DNA of 64,000 bases from positions 34,113,747-34,177,746 of the forward strand of contig CM068370.1 of NCBI GenBank assembly GCA_034769895.1. The letters are read 5' to 3'. Positions 1 to 10,400 of the stretch are shown here, in pieces (the stretch's first letter is position 1; every line of letters begins with the position of its first letter). Position numbers and translations under genes: made by a program. This DNA comes from Magicicada septendecula. Taxonomy: Eukaryota; Arthropoda; Insecta; Hemiptera; Cicadidae. Under the pieces are notes generated by a model. The model did not search any database. It was not told where the DNA came from and saw only the letters and a program-made list of their open reading frames with translations.

Positions 1-959
1 TGATAATGTTTTTAGGCTTTTGAAACGTATAATGTGGATTACGTTTGGTGGATTACGTAAATCATTTCCAAACCACAGACGATCACAAACAGAGCTTGTA
101 AAACCAAATTTATTCTCACTAAAACGTTTGCTAAACTCAATGTCAGCAGCGATTATTTCTGTTTTGATGCGTTTACATTATCAGATTTCTAGACTGTGGG
201 GAATCGAAAGTGTGGAAGCGTTACGTTTTTCGATGACGATTTTGTGGAATGACCCCCAGCCTAAAAACATTAGCATGTTAAAAAACGAGTGTAATGAGAG
301 GATTTGAAAAGAGCCTGTAGTGAGAGAGGATGAAATATGGAAGAGATTTATTTCAGAATTGTTTAGCCAAGTCATACTTTTCCCGCGATGGGAATGTAAC
401 CCAAACCCCAAACACAAGTTTGCGGACGAACACATTACCCAATACACACGGCCAATCTTGTAGTATTATAATGCAGTTAAAATTACTAAACTAAAAAATT
501 TCTTGAACTGCTCGTAAGATTTGTTCGATGTGTACCTCTTGAATGGCTCTAATTAATTATATCTCTTTATCAGTAATGCAAGGAAACTGAGTTAAATACA
601 GCAATGCGTGCGCTACAAATCCCAATGCGAAGCTTTGTCATCCCGCCTGACAAACGGCACATGTGTTTCGCTCGTAAAGCAGATTGGATTTGGGATACGT
701 GACCTGTAGGGAAAATTTCTCCAATATACGCATTCCGTTAGGGTTTTTTTTTGACGGAAATCTTCCGAGGGTTTTTTTTTTTGACGGAAATCTTCCGACG
801 GTAGGTGCTATTACTACTGGTATTTGTGTGGAATACGTTTGGACTCGTTATAATTTCAAGGATTAATAGGCTTACCTCTGTTACGTCCTGTGGTTACTGC
901 GAATGAGATTTTGAAAATCGAGATGCGTAGAGAGTTTGAGGCCAGTAAATATTTAATCT
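1..959. other. unclassified non-coding stretch
   Basis: No recognisable gene or element. A 95-codon frame at 20-307 has no motif and I regard it as chance. The only structure is a short tandem duplication listed separately. Confidence 0.4.
738..801 (+). repeat. two-copy tandem repeat, about 33 bp unit
   Basis: A run of T after GGG followed by GACGGAAATCTTCCGA occurs twice in a row. The GGAAATCTTCC core is self-complementary. It looks like a local slippage duplication; no function is apparent. Confidence 0.75.
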
Positions 960-1452
960 GACTGATTAATCAATCTGTTTTTGTCGGCAGCAGGAGGATT
1001 TTAAAACTCACTGGCGGTGCACACGTGAACTGGTCGTTTCTCGGTGAAAATAACGTAACATTTCGACTGATCAGACGTAGAATAAGCGTATGAAAAACCA
1101 GCAATTGAATAGGTCTGCATAAGTACACGGACAAAGGCATCGCCACCGCCCGTAATCGCAATGTCGTCTGCAAATCTTATAATTTGTTAATTCTTTCTCC
1201 TTGCACTTTTACTCCACCACCCGTTTCCTCGTTTATTTTGTTAAGAGCGTCCGTATATGTAACGCACGAGAGAGGTCGCAGCTCTGTCCCTCTGCATGTT
1301 TTCCTTGATATCTTCATTTCTCGTAGGCCTACCTCTGTTGTCAGTTTTGTTTTCGCTGGCTCCTTTCTTGTCAGTGCTTCACACAGTATTATTGATCTTA
1401 TTCCTGATTTACGTATTCTAGCTCCTTCCATTTTCATTTTATTGCACAATGT
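960..1452 (-). pseudogene. LINE reverse transcriptase fragment (RTE-like)
   Basis: The minus strand encodes part of an RT palm. KINEETGGGVKVQGERINKL is followed, after a break in frame, by RFADDIAITGGGDAFVRVL, which holds the catalytic FADD box. The GVKVQGERI-x-RFADDIAI order is typical of RTE-like endonuclease/RT proteins. The part N-terminal to it (toward 1452) is recognisable but scrambled. The fragment has no 5' or 3' ends and is dead. Its family is clear; its clade is an inference. Confidence 0.75.
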
Positions 1453-1639
1453 GTCCAGTCAGCTGTAGAGTAAGTACACCGTACGTTAAATTGCTTGTCT
1501 TGAAGGGAGTACTTCTTTGAATACTTCCCGTTACATGCTCTAGTACACTTACTATGTAATTACATATTTTATTACATACATCCATGTATATGTAAGACGA
1601 GGACGACTTGGATGGATAAGAAAAGTAATGAGCAAGTCC

Positions 1640-1910
1640 TCGCAGAAAAGTGAACATAGATGACTTTTAAAAATGTTTGGAAGAAGAAGGGCAAGGGCAC
1701 GTGTTACGACACAATCAATTCTTAAGTAACATTTTAAAGGAAATGTATTGGGGGGGGGGGAACCCAATAGGACGGCCAAGAGCAGCGTTCTTCAAAGAAA
1801 TGGGAAAGGAGATGAAATTTCTGTCGTACTGTGATTTAAAGAGGATAATGATGGAGAGAGAGACGTGGCTAATTCGATTAAGGCATGGCCTTTAGATGAT
1901 GGTGGTGGTG
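1640..1910 (+). pseudogene. LINE RT C-terminal tail
   Basis: The frame contains GHVLRHNQFLSNILKEM, then GRPRAAFFKEMGKEMKFLSYCDLKR and WLIRLRHGL, the C-terminal layout of many insect LINE ORF2 proteins (G-H-x-x-R-x-x-x-F, then GRPR). It ends in a short GAT/GGT microsatellite, a normal LINE 3' tail. The upstream part is lost. Confidence 0.65.
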
Positions 1911-2487
1911 GTTGGCTGTATAGGCCTATATACATAGTTTATAACACATTACTGTCTTAATTTGGTAGCGACAGTCTCTAACATCAACTCTCACTGATCA
2001 GTCAGATGATTTAACCCTCTAGTGGCCTGAATTCAGTTTTGACTTGGCAGACGAAGTGGCTCCACGGTAAGCATCGGATTTAAAAATATGTCGGAAACAA
2101 TACAGCGTCTATGTCACATACAATAGGAATGTGAGAGTCGTCTTTGTTCAACAAAAGTAGAACGTTTTGCAAACAGTTAACAAAAGTGTCTGTTTGATGT
2201 TAGTTCGTACGTGCTTCTTTTTGGATTGTAACAATACAGTTTGTCGTCCGACATACTCGCGTCGCTCAGCGTCGGGAGTTCTTTGGCTGTGTCAAGCGAT
2301 TCGTTGTCTGGATGTCGGGAGTTCTCTGTCCCAGTTGATTTTTGCCGCTGTGTGTTGACTGAATCGTTGTGTCTCGGACAGGCTGGAGTTTGTATTTCTT
2401 GTTCCTAGCCGAAGTATTTAAGATCATTGTATGGGGTTTACACGGTCCGAACTTTCTGGCTGTTATACTGTTGTCTGTTTGAGCTTC
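1911..2487. other. unclassified non-coding stretch
   Basis: No gene or repeat recognised. Short frames here lack motifs. Confidence 0.35.
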
Positions 2488-2533
2488 AGGTCAGACGTTT
2501 CGGTCCGACTGCGGTGGTCATCTTCAGTGACGG
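2488..2533 (-). ncRNA. hammerhead-ribozyme-like motif (PLE type)
   Basis: On the minus strand CUGAAGA is followed by U, an imperfect stem II containing CCG-CAGU-CGG, then GAAACGUC. Stem I pairs GUCA with UGAC across the core. Stem III is the self-complementary ACGU with C at the cleavage position. Stem II is weaker than in the other copies, so it may be decayed. No PLE coding remnant was found beside it. Confidence 0.5.
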
Positions 2534-3859
2534 TAATTGTTTATAATTTCAAGTCCGTTGTAGGTGATCTTGATTGACGGAGGCACGTGTATAGACCTCC
2601 ACAGCCGAAATAGTTTACCGGCCGACTTTTATTTAGGCCAGCTTCTTTCAGGACGAAGCGAAATGTATTTAACCCTTGTATCCTAACGTTATCAACTTTA
2701 GAGAAAACGAATAAAACATTACTGATGAATAATGTGTGACGGAAAAAACAAATCCATCCCCCATTGTGCAGAATAAACCGTAACAGTTGTGTGTGTGAGT
2801 GTTAGGGGGAGGGGGGAGTGCGCGCAGCGACGTGTACAATCCCGCAGGGAAATCACGCCTTAGATGCGACACGTTTATTTATTGACGACCTTAACGAAGC
2901 CACATGGCTTTATATGCCGGAGAAAGGACATTGTTTCCATACCGCTCTGTCACTTGGAGAAATAACAGAATACGTTGAACACAATCAGTAAGGTTGTGCG
3001 CGCGTGCGCACGTTTTTTGACCAGAAGAAAATTACTTCATAAGGATTCTGATACTCTTATGAAAGATACATATGACGTTATATCTAATATTCTCTATTGT
3101 GCAGGGAATTTGTAAAGTTTGTAATCAAACTTTTTTTTAGATTTTGCTCATGGGTAAGTACGTCTTGTGCTTGAAAAAGCAGTGTTCATGTGAACTGGGT
3201 ACTCGTTTAGCGGTCCCGTGTAGGGCGCATAATAATTTTATGACGCGTTTTTCAGTCACCAGTTCGGCTCGGTAATGGATAATAATCGGTTAGTGCGTGT
3301 TGACCACTTCTTAGATGTGCACCGAACAACTCAAGCGAATTGTCTGTCCTGATGTCTGTCCTATATCCTAAGAGATCTCCTTGGTGGAATAAGAACTCTT
3401 ATTATTGCATAGGTACGTCATACTACTAGATACTTTAAGCTTCCTCTTATAAGTTAATTTTCTACAGATATATTTTTAAACCTCTATGATATGTTTGTTT
3501 ACGTCAGTATGGAGCGTCTAGTAAATGCGCCATTACAGTTCCTGCGTTGATAGAATCTGAAAATTTTGTGTGCGATGGTCGGTACCGCTTGAACTATTTA
3601 AATTTAAAGCCTGCGCGTTCAATGAATTTTCTTTTTACTAAACGGGTAAGATTCAAGAAAACATAATAGAAAAGAAGGTTCTGTACTAGTGGTTTCAGTC
3701 TCGCGGATAATTTTCCAAACGTGAAATTTGTCAGGAGCTCCAATTTTCACTTGGGAGCTCTAGGTCTACAAGACTAATAAAAAGATTCTCTACCTGCAGG
3801 GAAGAAATATAGCCTATATAACACATTTGGTATCTCTGGTAGAGGAGGACAAACGAGGA
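2534..3859. other. unclassified non-coding stretch
   Basis: About 1.3 kb of AT-rich DNA with no recognised gene or element. It holds a short G-rich run near 2805-2820 and a GCGCG cluster near 3000. Confidence 0.35.
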
Positions 3860-4115
3860 ACCCATTGTCACCCAAATCAAAAGGAGAAAATGGAGGTGGA
3901 TTGAGCATACATTGCGGGAAAAACAAAATGGAATTGAACGACAAGCCCTCTTCTGGAACTGTCAGGGAAGAAGAAACCAAGAATCTTGTGGAAGAGAACT
4001 GTCGAGATGGAAGAAAAAAAGCAGCTGAAATCCTTTGGACAGCTCAGAGTCGTCGCCCAAAATAGATTCCGTTGGCATAGCTTCGTCGAGGTCCTGTGCT
4101 CTGCAAGAACGACAC
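3860..4115 (+). pseudogene. LINE RT C-terminal tail
   Basis: Reading across frames gives KWRWIEHTLREKQNGIERQ, then a GRR-like linker, a W-rich segment and QNRFRWHSFVEVLCSAR. This is the C-terminal end common in arthropod LINEs (W-x-W-I-G-H-T-L-R, then A-x-x-R-x-x-W-x-x-F-V-x-A-L-C-S). At least two frame changes separate the pieces. It is a dead, 5'-truncated copy. Confidence 0.7.
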
Positions 4116-5158
4116 GAATTTAAAAACACACACATTTGGGTACACAAAACAAATAATTTAATTTCAGTCGAAATTTTATTCACTATAATAATATCACAGA
4201 ACTACTACTTTTTGGGGTTAGGCGGGATTCTGGCCTGTACTAAGGGGAAGTTAAAAAACATATCTGGTCATTATAGTGCCCAGTACCCATGTAACATTTC
4301 CCCCCTTCCGCGAAATGACTATTTACTTTCTTTCGTATGTCAGATATGTAGGCCTACATAAGTACAAAATGGTTTGCGTACTTAGCAAATGACACTCGTT
4401 AATATAGTGTAGATTAAGAATGCTTCACAATTCTGTCAGGCAGAACAGATTAATGCAAACTTGAGTTCATAATAGAAAAATAATGAAGTTATTTTTATTT
4501 AATACCGCTATTTAAATCAAGTTTTAAACTACATTATTCATAGCCGTAGCAAAAACGAAAAGCCGGAAAGAGGATTTCGTGGTGAAGCAATTCACCTGAA
4601 AGGCGTAAACAAATATGATTCAGCAGGCCGTGCCGTGGTAAATGACGTGTAACAGTGAGTAGTAGTAGCGGTGGCATACTGTGCTCGCGGCCTGCATCAG
4701 AATCGCGGCCGCCGATACGACGACGTCATGTGAAATATTTAAATCGATTATTTTTGCCTCGGCTGGTAGCAAACGCAGAGCAGTAATGATCGACTGTGTG
4801 AGAGTCTGAGTGTAACCTAATTCCTGCCCGCGCGCGCACCGCCGCAGCACCGATAACCGTTTTCTACTCGGAGGGAGATCTAACGGGTTCTGATATATCA
4901 GGCGATTTTTTTCTATTTCTGCTAAACCACTCCTGTTACGCTGGTCGTTGTTTCCAATATATGTTCGAGAAGTTTAGCCCAGTCGCACAGTACAGTACAG
5001 TAATTTGAATTGCTTACGTATAACGTTTGTGACGGGACTCGACGCGTGGAATTTTAAATGAAACGAATTTGTAAAGTATGAATTATTTGTGTTCATGTCT
5101 GAGAAGCAAAGTAAAATAGACAAAATGGGTCCATAAGAGTAGAAGTACGGCGCATCAG
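4116..5158. other. unclassified non-coding stretch
   Basis: Nothing recognised. The part at 4620-4860 is richer in CpG (several CGCGCG and GCGGCCGC sites) than its surroundings, but no exon can be supported. Confidence 0.35.
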
Positions 5159-5575
5159 ACATAATTAGGGTTGCCAAACGGGTTTTACAGTTATTTACAA
5201 ATTAGGGTTTACAGTTTAGTCCGGCTAAAAATAAGCATGGCCAGCCTGTTCCGATTTTGGTAGGGTTTTTTATGACTGAGAAAGGTACTAGATCTGAAAA
5301 AAATGTACGTACTAGATTTTCATTTCCTTTCCTTTCAGTATGTTTAGGCCTTTTACTGTTAATCTCTTCATTGTCATCAAAGCCGCCGCTCTCATTTACG
5401 CGAACTGGTATCGCCAAGTAAAAGAGGCAGCCGTAGACTACTTTACATTTATCCCTACGGCGGCGTTATATTTGTGGTCTGTATAAACTATAGAACCTGT
5501 CCGATAAGAAACTGTTATTCGATACTATAATATTCTAATATAGTATATAATTTATTTAATATTTATAATTTCTTT

Positions 5576-6230
5576 ACCTCAAGATGTTTTTTCCCTTATT
5601 TGGAATCCTCTTCCAAGAAGTTTCGGGAATCTTATTGTTCCCATCTTATTAATTTTGAGTCTTGTGAAGTACTTGTGTCTTGGTTGTTGTTGTGGTTTCC
5701 TGTTGGTCTTTGGCACTTTAAATTGGTATTATTGTGTGAGATTGTGGTGTATATATTAGTATTTTATGTATTTTCGATGTTGAGTACTTTGAAAATTGTG
5801 TCATGTTTTATATTGATTTGTATTTGTTCAGGTATTAGTTTGTTTTGTGTTTTATGTTTATATATTTGTAAATTTTCCGAAATGTCCATTATGGTTCCTT
5901 TGTTGGGAATTCATGTCCAGTGTTTATTGCATGTGTGGCCAAATTAGATTTATATATTTCTGGTTTTTTGTATGCGTTTAGGTGTTCAAAATAACGTTTT
6001 AGTTGTTTTTTTATTTGCCCTATGTAACATTTATTGCAGTCTTGGCATTCAATTTTGTATAACCCATTGGTTGTTGTATTATGTTTGTTGTGTGGGTTAT
6101 TTAGTTTTTCTAAATTATTTTTGTTAGTTTTGTATGCTGTTTTTATGTCTGTGTTTTAAATAGTTTTTTTTAGTTTTGTCATTTTATTATTTGTGTATGT
6201 GCATGTGGCCCATTTTTATTGTTGTTATTA
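5576..6230 (-). pseudogene. Penelope-like element, GIY-YIG end
   Basis: The minus strand reads IKTAYKTNKNNLEKLNN, then GLYKIECQDCNKCYIGQ, then KRYFEHLNAYKK and LATHAINTGHEF. This is the Cys-bearing GIY-YIG endonuclease of PLEs, which nicks the target DNA. Stops interrupt it and the RT part upstream is gone. The 3' flank (toward 5576) matches the palindrome at 62244-62626 at its CCTCAAGATGTT and TTATTTGGAA boxes and holds a hammerhead-like motif, so the two belong to one PLE family. Confidence 0.8.
5612..5655 (-). ncRNA. hammerhead-like motif, decayed core
   Basis: After the PLE coding remnant, on the same strand, GGGAA-CAAUAAGA-UUCCC forms a perfect 5-bp stem II followed by GAAAC. The CUGANGA box has decayed (UUAAUAAGAU). 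It sits where the intact motif lies in the related palindrome at 62.3-62.6 kb. Confidence 0.5.
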
Positions 6231-6689
6231 TTTATGTGTTGTTCATTTTGATTAATTCTTAATTGTTCAGTTTTTATTTTCTATTTTATTTTCTATTTTG
6301 TTATTTTCTATTTTCTATAATGTAATAATATAATTATAATTATATTGTATAATATAATTATTATTAAGAAGAAGGCAAATTTTGATATTATAACAAGATA
6401 GAATAACATTGTTTCTTTTATAATGAAGATGACAGAGCTTGTTTTCCGTTTTTATGTGTTTTGAATGTGCCAAATATTGATATTCGGTTTGCATTTGTCA
6501 TATTATTTTTGTATGTGTAACGATAATAATAAGCCTATGTTATGTATGAAACAAGCTGATGTTTTATTTTTTAATATGTAGTAGGCCTATATAGCCTATA
6601 CATAAGTGCCTAATATCGAACGAACATAATAAACGGTGCTTTTTAATGTAAAAAACTGCTGTCCGACTTTTCGGGTATCATCTTCACGG
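6231..6689. other. AT-rich filler with TA-rich runs
   Basis: The sequence is extremely AT-rich, with TTTTCTATTTTATTTTC-like runs at 6275-6320 and ATTATA repeats at 6320-6365. It probably includes decayed PLE sequence upstream of the GIY-YIG region. No frame can be followed. Confidence 0.4.
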
Positions 6690-6800
6690 ATTAAACCAAG
6701 GATGGTTTGTTCCGGTCTCCAATAGGCAAAAGATTAGAGCTGGTCACTCCAGCGCTTCCTCGGATGTCCTACACCTCTCCGTCCCCTCGGCTTAAACACA
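6690..6800 (-). pseudogene. LINE 3' end fragment (family with KPRGRRGVGHPRKRWSDQL)
   Basis: The minus strand ends in KPRGRRGVGHPRKRWSDQL, the C-terminus of the LINE family also seen at 7397-7870, 14205-14847, 17008-17205 and 23853-24160. Only about 110 bp is present, cut off just before the 0.53 kb repeat. Confidence 0.75.
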
Positions 6801-6833
6801 TAACATTTGGCCAACCTTTTTCTTAAATTCTTA

Positions 6834-7367
6834 TTAAGTTTGAAGTATTTACACTTGAATATCATCGACTTCGACAGTGATTTTATCAGCGCTGCTACAA
6901 TTTTATTCACGTTTTTCAATAATAATTAATCTGATTGTTAATGTACTTGAGGTATGTTGATGTTTACTGTTATTTAATTAAGTTAATGTATGCTCTATTT
7001 GTGTTACAGGTAATGGAAAAATGATTTGGCCAGTGGTGTCTATTTAAAGAAATGTAACAAGTCCGTTAAGAAGTATTTTGAGCAAATCCAAATTCTCATT
7101 GTGTTCACAAATCTCACTGACTGGCGGTAAGCAGGAAAAATGCTTTATTAATAGTATACAAATGCAGAGGTTTTTAACTAGAGTCAGTTAAGAAGTAAGC
7201 TGTGTGCCTATCGTCTTGTGTATGTAAGTGCTGTGCAGCATAACTCGAAGGATTTCTACATAACGGAACTAGTTAACATATCGTGGGGTTATTGCTAAAT
7301 CTACCCAATTTCACTCATGTGAATTTATGGAAAACTGACATTAAAGTGTTTCTAGTGCAATGATAAA
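6834..7367. repeat. 0.53 kb interspersed repeat, copy 1
   Basis: This block aligns base for base with 63171-63711 at roughly 85 percent by eye, from TTAAGTTTGAAGTATTTACA to CTAGTGCAATGA-AAAAC, in the same orientation. It has no ORF, no obvious TIR and no tRNA-like promoter boxes. TGTTACAGGTAATGGAAAAA near its centre is conserved. Both copies abut the 3' end of a minus-strand LINE. I cannot name the family. Confidence 0.8.
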
Positions 7368-7372
7368 ACATC

Positions 7373-7396
7373 GTCATCATCATCATCATCATCATC
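7373..7396 (+). repeat. (CAT)n microsatellite, LINE 3' tail
   Basis: Eight CAT units lie directly at the 3' end of the minus-strand LINE. Trinucleotide tails in place of poly(A) are known for RTE-like LINEs. Confidence 0.85.
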
Positions 7397-7870
7397 TGCA
7401 AGGCAAGGATTAAACCAAGGATGGTTTGTTCCCGTCTCAAATAGGCAAAGATTAGAGCTGGTCACTCCAGCGCTTCCTCGGACGTCCCACACCTCTCCGT
7501 CCCCTCGGCTTATAGTTCCAGAGTTGTTTGGGGAGGCGGCAGTCATCCATTCGGCAAAGATGTTCCCACCAATTGAGCCGATACTGGGCGATCCTGTCGA
7601 GGATACTCATAGTATTCAGTTCCTGCAGTATATCTGTGTTTCTTCTATGGTCATGGATAGTACACCCTGCCACGTGCCTGAGAAATCTCATTTCAGCCGC
7701 TTGGATGCGACTAACCTGGCCTTTCGTTAAACTCCAATTCTCAGACCCATAAAGAAGTGTGGGTAGAGCCATTACCTTGTAGAATTTTAGGCGTGTTCGT
7801 TTACTTGCTGACTTAAGGATTCGCCTAATGGTCCCGCACATAAGGTTGACTTTATGCAACTTATTCACAA
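7397..7870 (-). pseudogene. LINE RT C-terminal part, 138 codons open
   Basis: An open frame on the minus strand begins MNKLHKVNLMCGTIRRIL, continues YKVMALPTLLYGSENWSL, then RIQAAEMRFLRHVAGCTI, DHRRNTDILQEL, WWEHLCRMDDCRLPKQL and ends GRRGVGRPRKRWSDQL. This is the post-RT tail of an APE-type LINE (RTE-like). It is the best kept copy of the family here and lacks stops over 138 codons, but is 5'-truncated at about 7870. It carries its own (CAT)n tail. Confidence 0.85.
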
Positions 7871-8039
7871 CTAAACTTCACTACTAAATTGCCGCAAATA
7901 AGGACTTTCGCGTAAAATGTCCCACTAAAATAACAGCTGTGTTCGGCTTTTCTGATTTTTGATCTGGCAACCCTACACATAATTATGAATTGAAACAAAT
8001 ATTTAAGGACAGGATGTTGTTAGGGTGTGTCAAAACAGT

Positions 8040-8330
8040 GTGGACTGTAGGCCTATAAAACGTGATGGGTGGGAAAGAACTGGATAGAATGAACGATCAT
8101 CGAATGCAGAAAAATGCACAAAGAGACAACTGGTAGCTAATAAAAGTGGAAGGAGACCTGAAACACGCTCTAGCAATATCGAAAAGAGACAGACTGGCAA
8201 ACGACGCAAGGATAGTAATCGATTTCGGTCGAATCAGAAACTAAGGGAGGCCATCGACCCAGTAGGGCGGTTAGAATCATGGGAAGAAGATTGTCTACAG
8301 TATTTTGGTTAATGAAGTCGTTTTACTAAA
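8040..8330 (+). other. possible LINE-derived segment
   Basis: The purine-rich text, with frames such as GRRPETRSSNIEKRQTGKRR, resembles the reverse-transcribed tails of local LINEs, but no diagnostic motif is present. It could equally be unrelated. Confidence 0.25.
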
Positions 8331-8599
8331 ATAAAATTTTGATTAAGTGTTTACGTATTTATCGAGAAATACTGCTTGCATTGTCAGTAGTTAACAAAAA
8401 CAATTTAGTTTTCTGTCAGATTAATTACATCATCACTATAATCATTAACGCTAGTCCGTTTAGTAAACGACTCTCGAGCAGTCTTCTTGCAACCATCCAC
8501 AGTCAAATAGCCGCTGCCCTTAACCAGTTGTCCCAGCCATCTATATATACTAGTATATTATATATAGTTGTAGCAGATTTTTTGGTACATCCGTGTATG

Positions 8600-8990
8600 T
8601 GATGCTTTTATTGCCGACGTTTCGTTCCAAAATCGCGGAACATTTTCAAGGCGTACTGATGTTGATTTAACTACGGCGCGCGTTTTATATCTTGCTTCCC
8701 GTGTGATTTTTGCAGTGGGAGGGTTGAAGCGTGGGGCGATTGCTTTGTGGCCATATGTTGTTTGTTAATTTGTGAACTGTCAGTTAGGAATTTCCAAGTT
8801 GTCGCTAATTTAGTGTATTCATTTCTGTCGTTGACCGCTCCCTCTCTCATCAGGTAAATTTCTATGCCTTCCCTGTACTGTCTGATTTTCTTATAGTTAG
8901 TTCGTACCAAGATTTTTGGGTTTTTGAAATCGAAAGTGTGTCCTGTTTCTTTAGCGTGTTTTTGACGTAGAATACGTCTTACCTTTCAGC
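8600..8990 (-). pseudogene. Penelope-like element, C-terminal end
   Basis: The minus strand reads QKHAKETGHTFDFKNPKIL, then VRTNYKKIRQYREGIEIYL, and ends in KLATTWKFL. HxxETGHxF and the R-x-x-REGIEI helix are the C-terminal marks of PLE GIY-YIG proteins. The frame stays open from about 8983 to the stop near 8671. A hammerhead-like motif follows within 60 bp on the same strand, as expected for the PLE 3' flank. RT and the first half of the endonuclease are missing. Confidence 0.8.
8610..8658 (-). ncRNA. hammerhead-like motif at PLE 3' flank
   Basis: Stem II is perfect: GUUCC-GCGAUUUU-GGAAC, then GAAA and CGUC with the self-complementary ACGU as stem III. GCC and GGC pair as stem I. The core reads UUGAAAAU instead of CUGANGAU, so it is probably inactive. 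Confidence 0.55.
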
Positions 8991-9381
8991 CCAGCAATAG
9001 GCACCCCCAACCACAAAAATCGAGCGTTACGTTTTCACGTCACGTTTGAAATTGAAATATTATCTAAACGACAAAAGATTCACGCTTATATGAGGTACCA
9101 TTCGACAGATAAAGGAACAAAGATAATAATTAGCACAAAATAAGCGGGCTATTGCATCATCCAGCACGGGGTGAGGGGGGAGAAATATAAATGTTTTGCG
9201 ACGCTCGGCGCGCACTAAAGTTAGCATTTCTCCGGTTTCCGATGCGATAGAACGTTGAGTGAGGTGTCGTTAAAATTGTCTCATCGAGTGCTATCTATAT
9301 AGTGTACCGTAATAGCGGTAATATTATTAAGAGGTTTGAATAATCGTAATTCAAGTTGTAAAAATCGTGTGTTCAGACAAA
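8991..9381. other. upstream region of the 9382 ORF
   Basis: No repeat recognised. It includes a G-rich run (GGGGTGAGGGGGG near 9169) and a CpG-bearing stretch at 9199-9255. It could hold a promoter for the small ORF, but no clear TATA or initiator can be claimed. Confidence 0.3.
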
Positions 9382-9585
9382 ATGTCGCGGTATATGGATG
9401 CTAAACGTGCTCAAACGTATCGTAAACGCATACAGGAGAGTAGAGAAAATCATGGGGAATTCAAAAAATCCAAAATGACCAATGCCGAACGTCAGAGGAT
9501 TTACCGACAACGCTTAAAAGACAAGGAAATAAATACTGAAGTCGAGTCAACACCATGGAGACCAGAATTAATTACCATACGGTAG
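9382..9585 (+). CDS. small basic protein or first exon with AERQRIYRQRLK motif
   Basis: The ATG in AAAATGTCG is chosen because it has a good Kozak-like context. The product is about 67 residues and strongly basic. SRYMDAKRAQTYRKRIQE is followed by MTNAERQRIYRQRLKDKE, so an RxYRxRxx unit occurs twice. Such units are common in uncharacterised arthropod proteins of unknown role. ACGGTAGTAA at the end could be a splice donor, which would make this a first exon. The function is unknown; it may also belong to a transposon. Confidence 0.35.
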   Translation: MSRYMDAKRAQTYRKRIQESRENHGEFKKSKMTNAERQRIYRQRLKDKEINTEVESTPWRPELITIR

Positions 9586-10052
9586 TAACAAGTAAATAAA
9601 CAAATTAAATTTAGCGGCATCGGAACTATACCTTTATCCGTTCCTGCAGTTTTTAATGTTTTTAGTATGCGATTGTATTGATATATTTTGTAATTTTTTA
9701 TACAGATCGTCTATATATTTTGTAATTGTCTTAAGCGATTACAGAATGTATGTTTATGCGTATTTCTGATGATGCCACCGACTACGCTGGGTAACACCAC
9801 CATCGATTTGACTTTCACCAGAAACATCAGCGTTGATATCTTACCTTATATCAGCTACTTCTCCTATCATAGGCCCATTATAAATAAAGTCTTGCTTGAA
9901 CCAAATAAAATTTTGTACTTTGTAAAACTAAATATGTGTTCGTTCATTTTATTCATAAGACATTAGCAACCGTAAAGCACACAGACGTATTCTACGCTGT
10001 GAAGATTTGCGGCCGTGGCTCCGACACAGCCCCCGCAGATTTTTTGTTCATT
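9586..10052. other. unclassified non-coding stretch
   Basis: AT-rich, no recognised gene or repeat. Confidence 0.35.
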
Positions 10053-10097
10053 GTCCTGACGTACGTTTCACTGATAGTATCAGTGTCTTCAGAGGAT
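10053..10097 (-). ncRNA. hammerhead-ribozyme-like motif, near complete
   Basis: The minus strand reads AUCCU, CUGAAGA, C, ACUGA-UACUA-UCAGU, GAAA, CGUACG, UC, AGGAC. Stem I (UCCU with AGGA), stem II (5 bp) and the palindromic stem III (ACGUACGU when counted with A15.1-U16.1) are all perfect. The core matches CUGANGA and GAAA. One unpaired base separates A9 and stem II, as in the other copies. A self-complementary stem III fits a dimeric ribozyme of the PLE kind. Confidence 0.7.
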
Positions 10098-10261
10098 TAT
10101 CAGTGAATTAACAATAGTCGAAGTGATTCGATTTCAATAATAAAAAATAAAATAATAAAAAATAATATCAACAACTTGCTGAAGTAATTATAATATGATA
10201 ATCAATAATATTTATTAATATGTATAAACTTTCACGTATGAACTTACTATTCGTTGTCACT

Positions 10262-10305
10262 TCCCCAAACGTTTCGAGGTGATGTTCCTCTTCCTCAGTG
10301 GGAGT
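10262..10305 (-). ncRNA. hammerhead-like motif (left arm)
   Basis: Mirror copy of the motif at 10354-10400: CUGAGGA, A, GAGG-AACAUCA-CCUC, GAAACGUUU. Stem I pairs CCCA with UGGG. Confidence 0.65.
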
Positions 10306-10353
10306 AATACTGAATGTCGATTACAGTGATTCTATAATCGACATTCAGTATTA

Positions 10354-10400
10354 CTCCCACTGAGGAAGAGGAACATCACCTCGAAACGTTTGGGGAAGTG
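10354..10400 (+). ncRNA. hammerhead-like motif (right arm)
   Basis: CUCCCA, then CUGAGGA, one unpaired A, GAGG-AACAUCA-CCUC, GAAA, ACGU as self-complementary stem III, U at the cleavage position and UGGGG closing stem I with CCCA. All three helices can form, in a dimer for stem III. Confidence 0.65.

Larger units (their letters stand above)
5167..7976. mobile_element. possible composite TIR element, 2.8 kb, 8-bp TSD
   Basis: The left end reads AGGGTTGCCAAACGG and the right end, read inward, GTAGGGTTGCCAGATC, sharing AGGGTTGCCA as a terminal inverted repeat. ACATAATT lies immediately left (5159-5166) and again at 7977-7984, fitting an 8-bp target duplication as made by hAT-type transposases. 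Inside are a PLE remnant, two LINE tails and a 0.53 kb repeat. No transposase is seen. The TIR is short, so chance is possible. Confidence 0.45.

Noticed and set aside
5600-5947. 115-codon hydrophobic frame on the plus strand
   Set aside because: It is the antisense of the PLE GIY-YIG end on the minus strand; the hydrophobicity reflects T-rich complement.
6990-7020. Splice acceptor-like TGTTACAGGTAATGG in the 0.53 kb repeat
   Set aside because: It is conserved between both copies but no exon reading frame flanks it.
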